Below are positions 24,830 to 36,758 of a stretch of 64,000 nucleotides of DNA, piece after piece. The notes beneath the pieces were generated by a model, which was given only the letters and a program-made list of their open reading frames with translations, ran no database searches and was not told the origin of the DNA. The stretch's first letter is position 1; each line of letters starts with the position of its first letter. The position numbers and the translations under genes were made by a program. The DNA comes from Phycomyces blakesleeanus NRRL 1555(-) (Eukaryota; Mucoromycota; Mucoromycetes; Mucorales; Phycomycetaceae): NCBI RefSeq assembly GCF_001638985.1, contig NW_017265142.1, positions 496,001-560,000 on the forward strand. Direction: 5' to 3'.

Positions 24830-27800
24830 CTAAGGCTCTTCTTCCTCTTCCGCTTTGGAAGCCTGCTTAAATGCAGAGCCTTCTTCAATCTCCTTTGCAT
24901 GACGCAGTTCTTCCAAATTTTTGTGCTTCTCATTGACAGGAGATGACTGACGGGCCGATATAAAGCTTTCTTCTTCATCGTCGTCGTCGTCTCCAATTTC
25001 AAAAGGAGACAGAGGCATCTCGGGATCTACCAATTCGGACTGGATAGGTACGCTGGTGCGAGGACTACTGATGGGACTGCTACTGCTGCTACTGCTACTA
25101 CTGCTGCCACTTCCACTTCCACTTCCACTGGCAACACTTCCACTGGCAAAACTTCCACAATTGATGGGGCTACGCGAGCCAGTAGATCCAGTAGGACTAT
25201 TGAGACGAGGGCTACTAGGTGTACGAGGACTATTAGATCCACTACCAGATCCCCCTGAGATCACCACCCTTGGTCTAGGGGCAGGTATGACAGGATAGAG
25301 TTGATTGTAATTTCCAATAGCAGCCAGAAGACGATCGTTGAGTCCCAAGTATATACCTATCGCAGTATTAGCTCTTTCGATCATATTTCTATCTTGTTAA
25401 GGCTTTTCTTCTAATCCACAAGGCAAAAGTCAGCTTCTTACCGACAACAGCAGGATCTGCAATACGAGGAATCTTAAGGCTTACTGCATCTTGAGAAGCC
25501 TGGCATTGACGATAAAGTTGCTATATATATGTATGTGTGTTAAATCTATCCACAACTTTATTTTCATCTCTATCTAATCCATTTTTTTTTACAAGCGCAC
25601 TTACAATTATAGTATTATTTGCGGGATTATTTTCTTTTGTAACTTCGCGGTTGTGTGATTCGGCAGAGAGCATTTCCTCGAAAACTGTGATTTGCCCAGT
25701 GGCATTGTCCAAAAGATCCTGATCAGGTGAGCGCTTAGGTGACTCTACAGGTTCAGCAGTACGAATGCTACTCTTGCTTGGTGACGATGAACGAGGACTG
25801 GCATTCTGAGTTACAGCTGCAAGACGTTCCTGAAGAGATAGTCGAGCTGTAGCTTGAGTAGTAGTGATAGATAATGCATTCTGCGAAGGGGTACGTCTAA
25901 TAGCGCTGCGTTGTTGGTGTTGAGTATTGGGTGATGTGGTAGATTGGGCATTACGTGTGCAATATGCTGCAATATCGCTCTGGATCTTTGCCAAATCACG
26001 ATCATTTGGCTAATTTAAGTGTATAAGAAAGGTATGTGCATAATTAGTTTGTGTAGAAGTTCGAATATTATAGCTTGCTAAGAATTAACTTACAGGAATG
26101 TTGACATCAAGGAATGTTAGAGTGTAGTTAATCTTGATAGCTGTAGAGAGAGATAGAAGACCAGCAATGTCGATACTTGGGTTCTTAGAAACATCGAGCC
26201 TATTGAGAGCGCTATTTTCGGGAAGACATTCTGCAAGTGCGATGGCAGCTAATAATAAATTCAAAGGCGTCAATGTGATTTGTTCAGCCTTCTTTTCGTC
26301 TTATATTTATATATTTATGTACCTTCCGATCCAAGTTCAGTAGCAGCTAGACTCAATTCTTTGAGAGATTGGTTGACATACAATGCTTGTCGAATAGCAA
26401 CAACCTAAAAATAAAGGATATTAGTCTTTAATGTTAGCTTTTGATTTTATTTGCACACTCACACCATCTGTAGTTGGCTGGCCAAGAGAGTTGTAGGACA
26501 AGCTGAGAGTCTTAAGAGACTGGTTGTATTTCTACAAATGTACAAAGAATATGTAAGTCCCAAAATACCAATACCAAATATACACAAACTCTTACGAGGG
26601 CTTCTCCAATAAACATGCATCCTTTGGTGTCAATCTTGCAATCATTCATAGATAGAGACAAAAGACTCTTGTTACGTCTCAGGGCTTGAGCAATGTATTG
26701 AACTCCCTGTCTAAGCTCATTGGTGTCAATGGCAAGACTTTCGAGACCTCTCTGGTATAGACGATTGTCATCGTAGTCTCTCAGCATGACACCTACCCAC
26801 ATCGCACCCTGATAGTTGATACGATTATATCTCAGCGAAAGATGCCGCAAACATGTCGATTGGCGAATTCCAGCTGCTAAAGTTTCAAGCAATGGTAGCT
26901 TTAACCCACAGTTGTCCAATATCAAGCTTGAGAGCGAAGGTGAGGCAGATGTAGGAGTCCCAATTAATGCCTGAGCCAGATACCCAATCGCCTTTTTGTC
27001 GGGGATAGTTGATGTAAGGTTGAGTATTTGGAGCTTGGAGGCCTGCATATACACACATACAAAAGAGAAGTATGGATAAAGAGTATCAATAGCGGATTTA
27101 TACACTTGCTTATTTATTTTTTGACCTTTTTTCTTGGTAATTTTTAGATCTTAGTAGCACTTACACCTTTGATATAAACTGCGACATATTTGAATCCAGT
27201 GGTCTTGATCTTCTTGTTGTCCATCAGGCTGAGCTCACAAAGTGTGTCTGTCAACAACAGACTATGTAAAAGTACTTTGATAGTCTACATGGCTAATCAG
27301 TAACGTAACTTTGCGATATGTATCTACATACGTCATCTTCTAGGTCACAGTTGTTGAGTATGAGTTCTTTTAAACCGAAATCTAAGCAAAGCACATCTGC
27401 CAATGGTTCTGCTGTGCGTCTAGTAATAGGTTGGTTGGAGAAATCGAGTCTAGTGAGACAAGTGCGGTGTTGGTTGGCCTAAAAACTCAAAATATGATTT
27501 TTTTTGTTTTTGTTTTTTAGAATATAAAAAAAATCATTTTCCTTATATATACATATAATGTACTCACAAGTAGTTGAGTTAAGAATCCAGGAAATAGCGG
27601 TTCTTCTTTACTCTTGCACGCCATGTCATAGAGGGCGTGAAGTGCTTGTGGTGTAGTACGTTGTCGGGTAGCTGGTTCAACAGACATCTTGGTTTTTTCG
27701 AATTGCTCGGAAATAGGATCCTCATTAGCCGACATGGTTTCTTTTGTGTCGCCTGAGGGAAAGGTTTGATACGGGTAGTACTCCGTCGTCAGATTTCTAA

Positions 27801-28119
27801 CCGAGAAGCGGACTCGTTTGAGTTCTTTTGGAAGTAATTCTTCCTGAGTGTTGTCCACAGAAGTCTCGGGTGGTGGTGCTACTGGCTGTGCTGGAAGAAG
27901 TCTACGGAATCTCATGAGACCCGAGGATTTTTGCGGAGATGTAGGTTCAGATTCGGGGATCTGGCCATCAGTCGTGGGCGATGATGCGATTGCGAGTTTG
28001 GAATTCATTGATTGAAACCATGATGATCCCTGGTTGCCAAGACGGACTTGTTTAAGGATACTCTTGGCTGGTTTACAGCTTGGGTCATAAGCGAAGGGTG
28101 GGGTGGCATAAGATGTCAT
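24830..28119 (-). CDS. PP1 regulatory leucine-rich repeat protein (PPP1R37-like)
   Basis: Ten exons on minus fit in phase: 28119-27568, 27478-27332, 27284-27165, 27042-26596, 26531-26463, 26404-26323, 26248-26094, 26009-25605, 25520-25442 and 25392-24830, giving 872 aa. The N-terminus has a textbook protein-phosphatase-1 docking motif KRVRF (101-105). The middle (about 185-520) is a run of RI-type leucine-rich repeats (LKELILNNCDL, LRHLSLRYNRINYQG, LKTLSLSYNSLGQ, LNRLDVSKNPSID) ending GLLSLSTAIKINYTLTFLDV, as in animal PPP1R37. The tail is Ser/Pro-rich with an acidic segment EIGDDDDDEEE. The protein should hold PP1 in a regulated complex; PPP1R37 inhibits PP1 in animals. The last intron acceptor (AACAAG|ATAG) is weak and was picked because it alone keeps the frame. 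Confidence 0.85.
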
Positions 28120-28520
28120 TTATTTGGTCTTTAAATTTTTAAAATTTGAAATTTAAAGAGTAAAAGAGAAAGGATAAAAGAAGCAGAGGCCAAAAAATAA
28201 AATAAAATATTTAAAATATTTTTTTTAAAAAAAAATCAAAGTAAACGGGAAACGGAGATGTAAAGGCACAAACACAGAGACACAGAAACACAGAAACAAG
28301 GCGACACACAAGAAAGAAAGAAATAAAGAAAAAAGATAAAGATAATGAGAGAAAAAAGTAGAGAGTAGACAGGTTAAATGATAGCTGTTCTTTAGTATTG
28401 GTTACAAGAGCGAAACTTTATTGTGCTTGAAAAGATATATATAAAAGACGGTTACACTTGAGTACAAAAGGTATTAATATTATTCACAGATTATTGTACA
28501 ATTAAGCGAAGCAACATGGC
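28120..28520. other. Spacer between PPP1R37-like and CsbD-like genes
   Basis: About 400 bp of A-rich sequence, serving as promoter of the PPP1R37-like gene and 3' flank of the CsbD-like gene. Purine-rich low-complexity tracts at 28262-28345. No gene. Confidence 0.5.
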
Positions 28521-28817
28521 TTAAGAGTTGACAGCCTTTTGGGCTTCACCAGACTTCTTTTCGGCCTTTGAGGTCACTTCACCAGTGGTGTTTCCGGTCA
28601 AAGCATTATAGGCACCAGTCACAGTTCCTTGGACCTGATCTGACAAGCCTTGGACAAATCCCGAGATATTGGCCGCTGTTTCCTGGACAACACCTTCGTT
28701 GTGCTGTGCTTGACCCTTGGCCTGGAGAGATTCATTACCAACCATGGTACCGACGGTATCCTTAGCATCACCAATGAGCTGGTCCTTCTTGGCATCGGTC
28801 TTTGAGGGGGCTGACAT
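28521..28817 (-). CDS. CsbD-like stress-response protein
   Basis: Single-exon 98-aa protein, hydrophilic and Gln/Gly/Ala-rich, lacking a signal peptide or transmembrane segment. The pattern KKDQLIGDAKDTVGTMVGNESLQAKGQAQ and the later KAEKKSGEAQKA are typical of the CsbD family and of fungal 'mismatched base-pair and cruciform DNA recognition' (Hmp1-like) proteins. Members are small, abundant, stress-induced proteins. A molecular activity is not established, so I claim only the family. A TATA box (reverse of TTTTTATA, 28964-28971) sits about 150 bp upstream. Confidence 0.85.
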   Translation of the reverse strand: MSAPSKTDAKKDQLIGDAKDTVGTMVGNESLQAKGQAQHNEGVVQETAANISGFVQGLSDQVQGTVTGAYNALTGNTTGEVTSKAEKKSGEAQKAVNS

Positions 28818-28963
28818 ATTGATTTGATTTGGTTTGATTTGATTTGATTTGAGTATAGAGAGAGAGGTTGTTTGTTTGAGTAAAGTAGAGTAGAGTAAAG
28901 TAGAGTAGAGTAGAGTGGAGTAGTGTTTGAATGATGTTAAAATGAGTTGTCTATGGGTCTCCC

Positions 28964-28971
28964 TTTTTATA
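28964..28971 (-). promoter_or_regulatory. TATA box of the CsbD-like gene
   Basis: TATAAAAA on the minus strand, about 150 bp upstream of the ATG, consistent with a strongly inducible promoter. Confidence 0.55.
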
Positions 28972-30578
28972 CTTGTAAGTTGAAAATCTTCAAGCTTTCT
29001 GACTTCCTAATATGGACCTGACATCATCTCTACGAAATCTCTCCCTCATATTCTATTTTATCTGCCTATTCTTCCTCCTTTGGTCAATATAGGTACTTTT
29101 GGTAAAGAAGATCACCTTTAACAGCGGAGTAAGTTTAAGGTCTGGCCAATGAACCTAGTGAAATGACGTTATCTCTAGATGCTGTGCCCAATAATATTTT
29201 CGGGATCAATAATTTCCTAAATAGGACATGGTGGATTTATGTCATGACAGGGCAACCCAGATACTCTTTTATATATTAATCATTTACTCAGCAATAACAG
29301 GTACAGGTTGATACCTACATTGAAGGCTCAAGCATATGTCAAAATAATAGTAAGAAAAAAAAACAAGCAAAGGATTGGCTTCTGTTAATGAATCATAGTT
29401 TGATCGAATTTTTTCAGGTAACTAAGAATATTTCTCCTCTTCTTTTTCCTCTGTTCTTGTCTCACACCTGAATGTCAAATGTTTTGCTTATTACACCAAA
29501 TCGGCTAATAGCATCAACGCTTGTCTACCTAAAGCAAAGTATTCTATTAATTACAGGTGGCTAACACTAATATGTGTGTGAATATATGTGTATAGTTTCA
29601 TTTCGGTTAATAAATAGCCGAATTTACCTTTGAAATAAATGCTAAAATCCATGCATTGACCACTTGAGTAAATGGTCCACGGAGTCTAATATGATTTATG
29701 TGGTACCAAACATGAAAAGAAGAGGAGAAGAGGAGAAAACCGTAGTCACAGCAGAACATTCACCACTCAAACAAATATCCTAATGTCTCTCAAATAAACC
29801 ACAATCGAATATTACAAAATAAAGGAATCTTTAGTACTACCTATTTTACATCAGCCAAATGAACGGATTATATATTGCTATATGTAATACTATTTTATCG
29901 AGAATATTCAATTCTAATAAACAAAAACAAAAACGTGGTTAATGTTGCAGGTTAATAACGTACGACCAACAACTGTCGTTGGAGTAACTTTGTTTGTGCT
30001 TATATCAATTATCCAGAACCCGGTCTTTTAGATATTCACATAGAGCGAACATTATATATAATAAGTAAAAGACCTTTTGTAAATTAAAGATATTTGAATC
30101 TGATTTATTTTATATGTACATACAATCCCTTTTCTTTTGTTAAGCCATGTCATTGTGTATATAATTCATTTATTAGTTTTATTATTATATTGCAAAAGTA
30201 ACCCTGAGAATATCTTGTACGATCATTAAAATACTTTATCACCATAAATAATATAAATTGCTTGCTATTATAGAAACTGTGCAGCATAGATTCAGGGTGC
30301 TTTCTTTTCCCAGTCATTACATGATAATGTATAAACGTATCCTAATGGGCCCTAAGTAAATAAGGATTTATTTCCCATCTTTACATTCAATATCAAAATA
30401 TAAATTATCTCTGCCTTGGTTTCTATACAAAATAGCCGGCTGTTCTACTCCACAAACTCAAATGAATAGCTCATAGATTGCCAACGTATCACTTAACCTC
30501 TCTTTTCTGATTTTTTTTCGCAAATAAGAACCAAGTAACAAAATAATAGTGATAATTATTATTGACATGAAACGCTCT

Positions 30579-30632
<54 letters not shown>

Positions 30633-30634
30633 GG
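28972..30634. other. Intergenic spacer
   Basis: 1.7 kb of AT-rich sequence without a convincing exon. It ends with a TA/GT microsatellite at 30586-30632 abutting the F-box gene stop. Confidence 0.6.
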
Positions 30635-32620
30635 TTAACTTGGGTATGGAGTAGCGTTTGATAGCTCAAAATTGTCAATATAATATTCACCTACGTATTT
30701 ACAGTATAATTTAACATAGCCATGAGGTATATCCGTTTCCCACAGATCCTTTGTCACTAATCCACGATAACTGCGCGTGACTTTTCGATCAATACCCCGG
30801 CTCTTGCTATTCGATTGGAATGCTTCAAAATATCTTAAAACAGATTCAACTTCTTTCTTTCCTAGAGTCCACACCACAGTTTCGGCTTTGGAACCTTTAA
30901 ACTTCCCGCAAATATGGACCCACAATGGATGAGAATGAGGCACAGGATCATCTTTGGAAAGGCTAGCAGCAGTACTTTTGTCCGAATCATCATGTTGGAC
31001 TATATCCTTATCTTGTTCAATCGTAACCAGGTTGACGAACCTATCTACATCATCGTTTTGATCCCTTTCGCCCAGATAATAGAAAGAAACCTCGTGCATC
31101 CTTAGCGTTTTGAGTTGAGTGTGTGGCATATTGAAATAGAAACAGCCGGTTTTGCTAGAAACAGAATCCTGGATTTCAACCTGTCTCAAAACCATGGTAT
31201 TGAGCTGCCTGCAGCGGGAAGAGAGGTAGGTAAAGACGTTGGAGTGCATGACAGCTAATTCTATTTCGATTGTCTGTAAGCCATGTAATGGAGGGTATCT
31301 GGGAATTTTGGTAGTAATAGATATCTTCTCAACATCCATACTCAGGCTCAAAGTTTTCAAGGAGACCCAATTGTCCAATAGAATGTCTAGTTCAAGGTTG
31401 ACACTGTACATCTTGAGTTTGACATGCACTAGATGAGAAAAGGAGTCGAAATATGTTGGAGTATGGAACAGGTGAGAGTCGGATATCTCGAGTTCTAGGG
31501 TCTCAATAGTTGTGGAGCAAGCTAGAATACATTTGTCGATAGTCTCCTGTGATTTCTCGAATGCATTGATGGGTTCACCAAGGCTAAATCTTAAATGCTT
31601 TGGTGAAACATCAAAGTGGCGGAGGGTTACCCAAAAGACGCTATGTACCCATTCTTTCATCTGCCTTTCATCTATGGCGAGCGTTTCCAGACGAGGGAAG
31701 AACTGGGCCAGAGTTGCAAATGCGGTAAGAGCTTCTTCTTGGGTCTCGAAAACCATGTCGTCCTCTTCTGAGATATCAGAGTATAAAGGGCTACCGGGGC
31801 TATAATCATAGGGGTCGTCATAGTAGGGACATTCGATGTTTTCATAGTATTCCAGCGTCGATTCTTCTTTTCTGTTTACTTTCCATCCAAAATTAGTGAC
31901 CTCTGGATATTTTATTGCAGCATAGTATAGCCACCCGAGTGATAGCGTGTTATTGAAGAGATGAACTGTGATCAAGTTTGGTTCTGGAGAAAGACATCTG
32001 ATTTTATCTAGATCTTCCGGATAAATAGCGCCAAATGGAACGTCCATATGGAAATAATATAACCGCGGCAGAAAACTGTGTAAGGTTTCCATGTCTCTCC
32101 AGGTCAAACGGTGATTTGGATTGCCATAGTCTTCTGTGATGATGAGTCGTTCGAGACCAGGCAAAACAGACAGCATCTTAAACATTGCTTTAGCTCGACT
32201 CTTCTTTGTCAAGCCGGGAAAGTGGATTTCGAGATGCTTTAATGATCCCCACAGTCCCCAGTTTCCAACTGTTCGTTGAGAGTATGTGCAAATATTGCCG
32301 TATTGTATACTCAGGCATCTCAGATTAGTGAAATAAGCCTGCATCCTACACAGTTCTGCATCGATCATGCCAAGATTTCGGGCCAAGAACAATGACCTTA
32401 CACGATGACCGTTCTTTTCATATATATCTTGGTGAGCTGAAAGTGCATGGAAGAAATATTTGGCTTTTTCTTTGCAGTGGATGTTTATTGTATGCCACAG
32501 CGAGTTTTGAAAGGGTGCTGTCCATGTTTTACAGACTGTTGTGCACGAAAGTATGTCTTGGGTTGAAGTGAATGTAGCGACGATTGTCAGGATCTCGAAT
32601 GGCAATTGTGATGCTGCCAT
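30635..32620 (-). CDS. F-box protein with degenerate leucine-rich repeats
   Basis: Single-exon 661-aa protein. Residues about 5-45 form an F-box (LPFEILTIVATFTSTQDILSCTTVCKTWTAPF...SLWHTI), which would bind SKP1 in an SCF ubiquitin ligase. The rest consists of irregular LRR-like segments (LRCLSIQYGN, LKHLEIHFPGL, LERLIITEDYG, LETLAIDERQ, LKTLSLSM, LQTIEIELAV, LKTLRMHEVSFYYLG) with acidic inserts, as in the large lineage-specific F-box/LRR families of Mucoromycota. The horseshoe presumably selects the substrate, which is unknown. The absence of introns contrasts with most neighbours and suits a recently expanded family. Confidence 0.85.
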   Translation of the reverse strand: MAASQLPFEILTIVATFTSTQDILSCTTVCKTWTAPFQNSLWHTINIHCKEKAKYFFHALSAHQDIYEKNGHRVRSLFLARNLGMIDAELCRMQAYFTNLRCLSIQYGNICTYSQRTVGNWGLWGSLKHLEIHFPGLTKKSRAKAMFKMLSVLPGLERLIITEDYGNPNHRLTWRDMETLHSFLPRLYYFHMDVPFGAIYPEDLDKIRCLSPEPNLITVHLFNNTLSLGWLYYAAIKYPEVTNFGWKVNRKEESTLEYYENIECPYYDDPYDYSPGSPLYSDISEEDDMVFETQEEALTAFATLAQFFPRLETLAIDERQMKEWVHSVFWVTLRHFDVSPKHLRFSLGEPINAFEKSQETIDKCILACSTTIETLELEISDSHLFHTPTYFDSFSHLVHVKLKMYSVNLELDILLDNWVSLKTLSLSMDVEKISITTKIPRYPPLHGLQTIEIELAVMHSNVFTYLSSRCRQLNTMVLRQVEIQDSVSSKTGCFYFNMPHTQLKTLRMHEVSFYYLGERDQNDDVDRFVNLVTIEQDKDIVQHDDSDKSTAASLSKDDPVPHSHPLWVHICGKFKGSKAETVVWTLGKKEVESVLRYFEAFQSNSKSRGIDRKVTRSYRGLVTKDLWETDIPHGYVKLYCKYVGEYYIDNFELSNATPYPS

Positions 32621-33210
32621 GATGGAAGAAAAAGCAACGAGATCATTTCACTCTTACAACCACAAAAAAAGGAACTTTCTATAATTTTTGTACATGTTTT
32701 CATGGTTTCACCACGAATCTTATTTAAGACACAAACGAGTACACAAATCTATGAAAACAAGGGAGATTTTTATCTATCAGGACCGCACAAACCACCGTTT
32801 AATTTAATAATAATAATAATAATAATAATAATAGTATTAGTATTAGTATTTAGGAGAAATAGGCTCGTCAATTATTGACAGATCTTTGCTTACAAATAGT
32901 AAAGGGTAAATCAGGTTTCTTACTTACTTTCATGCTTTCATGCTTTCATGCTTTCATAATTTCCTTCTTTCTGTATACGTTCATATAAATATATATTGGC
33001 GTTTCTTAAAAAGAATAAAATCGGATAAAGTTGAAGAAAGCACAGCATACACTTGTGACCTCTCAAGATGTAGAACAGATAAAAGAAATAGCAAAAAAAC
33101 TAGTGGTATCTCTTCTAATGAAACCAAAGGTTGATAGAAAATATGACATATACACAGAAATACTATACAAGGATGAGGTATATATACTCTTTATATCTAC
33201 CAAAGTATAT

Positions 33211-33270
33211 TACTATTACTATTACTATTACTATTACTATTACTATTACTATCACTATTATTATTACTAT
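33211..33270. repeat. ATTACT hexamer microsatellite
   Basis: Tandem TATTAC units, about nine copies. One plus-strand frame reads poly-Tyr and is a shadow. Confidence 0.9.
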
Positions 33271-33805
33271 TTATTGGAAGTACAGAATATTGCTGTAGGA
33301 CAAACATGACCAAAGCGTATCGTACACAAAAAGATCAGTACACCATCCAAAATATTGGTTTTTATTTTTATTTTATTTTTCTCAAAGGTACCAGAATATT
33401 ATGGCCTACAAAATTTCTAAAAATCCAAGTCAAATAGATGTACGCTATTTTCACTAATGTTTCTCACACAAAATAATACTAGATTCTTAGACAGAAGAAA
33501 AAGTAAAAGGCAAGTCTGTGCAGAACTAATGGAAAGACCTAAGCATCTTTACTGCTTTTGACTTTGTCAATATTGGTCTTAATTGAGTGCAAATAAGACC
33601 AGTTTTTTTTAAAAGAAGAAGAGTTATAAATTCCAAGAACTCGAAACATCTGAAACATATTATCTAGAACTCTCTTAATACTTTTCTGTGGCTATTCTTT
33701 GTTAAGGTCTAAAGCTTTTTTTTTTGAATTACTGGGAAATTGAGTGCCTTTATTTCCCACAGAAAATGAGCAGTCACTTTTTTTTTTATAAAAAAAAAGA
33801 AATGA

Positions 33806-33833
33806 TACAGGTTTTTCGGACCCAAACTGTATA
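33806..33833. mobile_element. Solo terminus of the mariner-like miniature family
   Basis: TA followed by CAGGTTTTTCGGACCCAAA, the same 19 bases that begin the element at 55578, ending CTGTATA. The matching right end was not found nearby, so this is a remnant or an internally collapsed copy. Confidence 0.6.
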
Positions 33834-35161
33834 TTTTGCGTTCCATAAATATAAATAGGGAAAATAGGGGTGTTTTTGAAAAGTAACCCCTATAATCGCC
33901 TCTGAAAATACCCTTGAAATCACCCTTTTCTCCCCTGGTGTAAGATTATATATACATAGGGTTTTTTTTGTCCAGTTTGCCTTTACTAACTGGTCCTTTT
34001 CATTGCTACCCTTATATTTTAAAATTGTTTGATTAATTAAAACATCTTATTATAATTCAAAATATTTTACTGCGAAAAAAAAAGCAACAGCAAAAACTTA
34101 AGGCTCAAACCTTTTAGCAAATCTCGGTATTTAGAGACTTACAGATAAAGTAACAGCATGTGGTACATGGATATCCTCTATAAAAGTTATTCGATTGAAC
34201 TATGAGATTATTATAAGCCTTGTAATTCATCCTAATCTGCTATATTATTCTTTAATAAATATTTGTGAGTAAATATAACAAAATCAATACATTGGCCATA
34301 TCATACAAGATGTCTCTGGTTACCAGACCAGCTGAATTCATTAAGAGCAATGAACTTATCTCTCTGTAGATATCTCAAAAATTCACTTTCAACTAATATA
34401 TATATAATGTTTCTTATAGTACAAATTAATGTATTATTAGTACCGTTATTGTATTGCTATATACTCAACCTTTGTGTCGTATTAAAACAAAACAAAAACA
34501 ACTGTCTAAGATGGGGTACTGAGAATAAATGTGAGTTTGATTGCCACACATGAAAAAAAACCTCCAAAACTAAACTCCTTATTCTTGTTGTTGTATTGCT
34601 GTTTCTTGAAGCCAATATTATTTCTCATTTTTGTAATTATTGAATAATATACTAATATTTCATATATTGCGACTGATTGGAGATATTGATAAGAATATCA
34701 TACCTGTCAACCTGTAATAATAATAACCTTTTATATAATGTTTTTAAAACACCTAGTAATATGTATTTTTTAAGCAAAAAAAAGCACGCATTTGCTGGTA
34801 CGGAAGAGGTTTTATAGCCTGACTTACATAGTGTAAAATTGAAACTGATTATCTGAAAGACACTTTGTCCAAAAATATATATTATATATACATTTTCTGT
34901 GCAAAATGTGTAAATAATAAGTACTTTTTTTTTTAAAGAAAATTGTGAGGAGTATAGCCAACTATATAGAAACAGTGTGCCACCAAGCATTTTCTTGGCA
35001 GAGGACGCTGCCTGAGGCGACTGGTTTGGCTCACTTTGTATAATTTCTCTGCTGCTGCAATTTGCTCTTCTGAGGGTGACGTAGGTATTGTAGATTGGGT
35101 ACCTTTCTCACTCTTTGAGTCGCGGATTCAGGTACGTTTTTTTTTGGTTGCTTCAAAAGCC

Positions 35162-35169
35162 TATAAATA
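35162..35169 (+). promoter_or_regulatory. TATA box of the C2H2 zinc-finger gene
   Basis: TATAAATA about 370 bp upstream of ATG 35536, followed by a long pyrimidine-rich leader. Plausible core promoter; a 5' UTR intron is possible. Confidence 0.4.
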
Positions 35170-35535
35170 GAGCTTCAATTTTTTGTTCTTTTTCCTCTTA
35201 ATTTTCTCTTGTCCTCTTTCTTCCAATCGTACTTACTCTACACGCCTTTGCTTCCACAAACCCAATTATTTCTCTCTTGCACTATTTATGAAAAATAAAT
35301 TTGTACTTTCATACTATCCTCTAATTATATACATTTAATCATTAAAGAAAAGAAAGAAAGAAAGAAAGAAAAAAGACAAAGAAAATTTCTTGATCTACTT
35401 GCTTTGTATCTGTAAAAAATTATATGAATTATATCTGTATTTTTTGATTCTGTTGGCACTCTACAAATAATACTAAACCCACATTCCCGTTAAGATTTTT
35501 TCAGCTTAGATATTATTATTATTTCTTATTTAACT

Positions 35536-36758
35536 ATGTATAGCCCATCTATTGTACCTACCTCTCCTGAAGCCTGTCATGATGATGCTTTGTTCAATGG
35601 TCTGTGCAATAAACACTCTCGTTATGGCCACAAAAGACACGATGGTTTTTTGAATACTCCTCCCCATCAAGCACTGTCGGCCATTGTTCCAGACAGACTG
35701 TCAAAGGCACTCTTCGAAATTACCCCGACTGATATTCTGGCTAGGAAAGAGGTCGCTCTGTCTGGAGCTATTGGCTTCCGGTCAATATTTGGTACAGTCT
35801 GAAAAGAAAAAGCCTTTCTTATATATCCTTCAGAGAACTGACTCAATCTATAGGCATTAGTAATACTTCAACATATCCAACACATTTGATCTTGGATAGC
35901 AAAAGAAAGGCTACAATGGAACAAGGATCACATGACCTAGATGCAAATTTGCGCAGCCATGGCCAAATAAATGGATGTGGTGGAAATAGTGATCAGGACA
36001 TGGAGAAAAGTAGAACACCCGTCCCTACTTATCCAGCACATTTAATACCAAGTCTATTGAGCAAGAAAGCTCCTTTGCCCACTATTAACTTTCTATCTGC
36101 AGAAAATTCATCAAATATTGTGTTTGAAGAGCTTCTGGAAGACTTTATCGTAAAGTCTACTATGTATGCCTGTCCAGAATACGACCCTACTGACAAGTGT
36201 GCACACAATTACATATCTACAAAGCCATCTATGGATACATCACAATCGAATAATGTTTCTGACTCTGCAACATTTCCTTCTGGCGGTGAATCATGCTGGC
36301 CAACACCATGCCTATCAGATGTATCCAGTGTCTTTGATATTTCCGAGCAGTCCCCTCTTATTCACACAAACAGCATTAACAACACCATCACTACAAATCA
36401 CAATATCAGAGATTTTGATTTGTTTGGCCCCACTCACTTACCAAGCCCGAAAAAACCCAAGTATAAAAATTTGACCAGTCCATTTCAGGCGAAATCTTCC
36501 AGCTGTTTCATTTTGCCTGCAAGGACTACCAATAAAAGAAAGAGAATGCGAGATGCCTCGGTGGGCATTACATCCAAAAGGCACAGGTGCTCTTTGTGTA
36601 GTTATGAAGGGGCTCACACCGGAAATTTTAACAGACACATCCAAACACACTACATTATACGCAATAAGGTGGCATGCTCTCTTTGTGGCAGTCCTTATGC
36701 CAACAAATACAATCTTAGCAGACATGTCTGTAAGCAGTCTGTTATAAACAGCTACTAA
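35536..36758 (+). CDS. C2H2 zinc-finger protein
   Basis: Two exons, 35536-35791 and 35854-36758, joined in phase, give 386 aa. Most of the protein is a Ser/Thr/Pro-rich disordered region, with a nuclear-type basic patch NKRKRMRD just before the fingers. Near the C-terminus is one classical C2H2 finger (HRCSLCSYEGAHTGNFNRHIQTH). A second, atypical finger follows (CSLCGSPYANKYNLSRHVC), in which the last zinc ligand would be Cys after a short spacing. Two C-terminal fingers suggest a sequence-specific transcription factor. I do not recognise an orthologue. The leader is long and carries a TATA box. Confidence 0.75.

Larger units (their letters stand above)
32621..35535. other. Gene-poor spacer of 2.9 kb
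   Basis: Contains AAT repeats (32805-32830), a TACTAT array (33211-33270), one solo end of the mariner-like miniature family (33806-33832) and pyrimidine-rich promoter sequence before the C2H2 gene. Frames at 33031-33309 and 34350-34553 look like chance. Confidence 0.6.

Noticed and set aside
33031..33309. Possible gene ending in poly-Tyr
   Set aside because: Runs into the ATTACT microsatellite, has no splice partner and no recognisable domain.
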